NCBI GenBank assembly: GCA_013115125.1
Contig: JABANN010000557.1
Coordinates: 1-21,229 of the forward strand
DNA from: Perkinsus olseni
Taxonomy: Eukaryota; Perkinsozoa; Perkinsida
Reading direction: 5' to 3'
Length of the DNA stretch: 21,229 nucleotides
The translations under genes were made by a program, and so were the position numbers. The notes beneath the pieces were generated by a model, which did no database searches, was not told where the DNA came from, and saw only the letters and a list, made by a program, of their open reading frames with translations. Positions 19,776-21,229 of this stretch are shown one piece after another; the stretch's first letter is position 1; every line of letters starts with the position of its first letter.

Positions 19776-20644
19776 TGATTGTCGCCGTCTACCTCACTGG
19801 CAATCACAAGGTCGATTTCGTCGCTGTGTGCGAGACTGTAATGGAATTCACGTCCGGCTACATTCACGCCGTCATGCCAGGCACCACACTGGGGAATGCC
19901 ATGGCCGGCAGAGTCGACGTCGAAGGTAGAAGCTTCATAGCTCACTTCACACAACCGCGTCGCAGTACCAGTAACTGAGATCGAGCCTCGATCATCGAGG
20001 CTAATGTAGGGGAGTACCTCTGAACACTAAGATTATATCCCTCGCTAAAGGTCAGCGGCGGAGTTATGAAGGACCGCTATGCGGCGTTCCATCTCTCATC
20101 GGTCATGTTGGCCAACTTTGTGGCTGTAACGTGCCGGACATGGAAGTTGTGTTAAGGGGTACCGAATCCTTCGTACAGCACCGGGCGTATAGTCGCCAGT
20201 AGAGGGTCTTCGCTATGGAAAAAATGAATCGTGGTCTATCCGTAACCGCAAATGGAGAATTCATTTTCCTTGTGATCTCAGAACACAAGGAACAGCGCTC
20301 ACTGTTCTGATGTGCGCGTCTCTGGTCTTTTCAGGGAAATTTTTGATCAGCCGTATTTGCCCTGTTGGGTAATATATGCTATTGCTATAGGTATTTCCAC
20401 GAGAAGAATCGTGCCAAGCGGGCTCGCTTCATGGAGCTGATGTATAACGAGTCAACCATGAAATGACTTTAGTGTTTCCGACGACATCGAAGGTTATTGT
20501 GCTAGTGTCGCCCATCAGCTCGAGGAGCATCTTTGTGAAGTGTTCTCACCGCCAGTCGACTCAGTTGGGGCTATTCTTGCGATCGACTCCGTGAGCGAGT
20601 TCAGCAAAGTGAATATCTTCCCAAAAGCTTTTTGCTGTCTATAA
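19775..20644 (+). CDS. Unrecognised protein built from six small exons
   Basis: I do not recognise this family. A phase-consistent model gives 219 residues: exons 19775-19970, 20051-20172, 20203-20303, 20335-20352, 20391-20441, 20473-20644. Introns are 80, 30, 31, 38 and 31 bases, all GT-AG, and several remove in-frame stops. The protein begins MIVAVYLTGNHKVDFVAVC, has a central part with AMEKMNRGLSVTANGEF, a basic stretch (HEKNRAKRARFMEL) and an acidic/hydrophobic end (DSVGAILAIDSVSEFSK). No signal peptide, membrane span or known motif is clear. The 18-base exon 4 is the weakest part of the model. The proposed stop TAA overlaps the ATG of the next gene (TAATG). The exons may belong to more than one gene. 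Confidence 0.42.
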
Positions 20645-21229
20645 TGTCGCCAATAGTAGTCGTGACCGGTGCTAATAAAGGCATCGGTTATGAGGTCTCC
20701 AAGAAGCTCATCGCTGATGGCGCCAAAGTCATCATGACAGATAAAGATGAATCTAGATTGGGGGAAGCTGCTAGTGAGGGGACAGCTGTCTTCCTTCAAC
20801 TTCAGCATTAGTGTTCCGCTCTCAGGCGAGCTGAAGCCCTTCGGTGCTGTCAAGTTGGACACCACTAGCGATGACTCGATAAAGCTGGCCGAGCAGGAGG
20901 TTAGGTGGGGGAGCCTCGTGTCACCGCGGACGTGCTGTATGCTGACGGTTCTCAGCTTGCTCTTGCAGTTTCGATGATGCCGGTCTCCTTCTGCAGATAG
21001 AACGTCTCGCGCCTCTTATCGACGTCTTGATTAACAACGCCGGCGTCGCACACCACAGCGAGTCATTTGAGCTTAAGAAGGTCTTCCCATTGAACCACCT
21101 TCAACTGAGCTCGATCGTGTCATCAGGCTGGGCTCACCGTGGGCACCAACTACTACGGAACGAAGCGTGTCACCAAGGCCCTCTACCCCCTCCTCAGCGA
21201 CCATGGCCGCATCGTCAATGTCTGCAGCT
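20644..21229 (+). CDS. Carbonyl-reductase-like short-chain dehydrogenase, 5' part
   Basis: NAD(P)-dependent oxidoreductase of the classical SDR family, closest by eye to carbonyl reductases. Exons: 20644-20773, 20826-20899, 20997-21080 and 21127 to the window edge; introns are 52, 97 and 46 bases. About 130 residues are visible. The cofactor-binding TGANKGIG is at residues 8-15, followed by SKKLIADGAKVIM, then LDTTSDDSIKLAEQE, and IDVLINNAGV carries the family NNAG motif. NYYGTKRVTKALYPLL and GRIVNVCS lead towards the catalytic Ser, which with the YxxxK pair lies past the edge. The ATG is chosen because the glycine-rich motif follows at the usual distance. The gene is cut by the window, not broken. 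Confidence 0.9.

Overview
The window is nuclear DNA from a protist with many GT-AG introns, most likely an alveolate and probably Perkinsus or a close relative. The evidence is a GAPDH with the two-residue K-G insertion ([14 protein letters not shown]) also known from Plasmodium GAPDH, dense short introns, co-directional genes packed closely together, standard stop codons and a eukaryotic tRNA-Arg(TCG). The genus is an inference; no rRNA or organelle marker is present.

Layout. 1-1789: no recognisable gene, only weak open frames. 1790-2815 (-): intronless GAPDH. 2816-3520: the divergent intergenic region. From 3521 to the right edge every gene I can reconstruct is on the + strand: an 11-exon protein of two four-EF-hand modules (3521-8618), a 6-exon PPIL3-type spliceosomal cyclophilin (9041-11353), a 7-exon SNIP1/Pml1-type FHA protein (11471-13983), a 4-exon CKS1 (14115-16016), an MMACHC/CblC-like cobalamin-processing protein (16716 to about 19019), an unrecognised small gene (19775-20644) and the first four exons of a carbonyl-reductase-like SDR running off the window (20644-21229). 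Three tRNA-Arg(TCG) genes in an exact 162-base tandem array lie inside intron 2 of the MMACHC-like gene.

I built gene models by hand, joining exons only where GT-AG sites, reading phase and, where a family was recognised, remembered family sequence agreed. SNIP1, PPIL3 and CKS1 close perfectly from ATG to stop. The EF-hand model also closes. The C-terminus of the MMACHC-like gene and the whole unrecognised gene are less certain.

How the genes relate. PPIL3 and SNIP1 are both spliceosome-associated and sit 117 bases apart, with CKS1 131 bases further on. Such spacing fits an organism that caps mRNAs by spliced-leader trans-splicing, but no SL gene is seen here. The most unusual signals are repeated 30-31-base introns in the right-hand genes, tRNA-like B-box sequences inside introns of three unrelated genes, a frequent GTAGTR 5' splice site, and several short dispersed motifs shared between introns.
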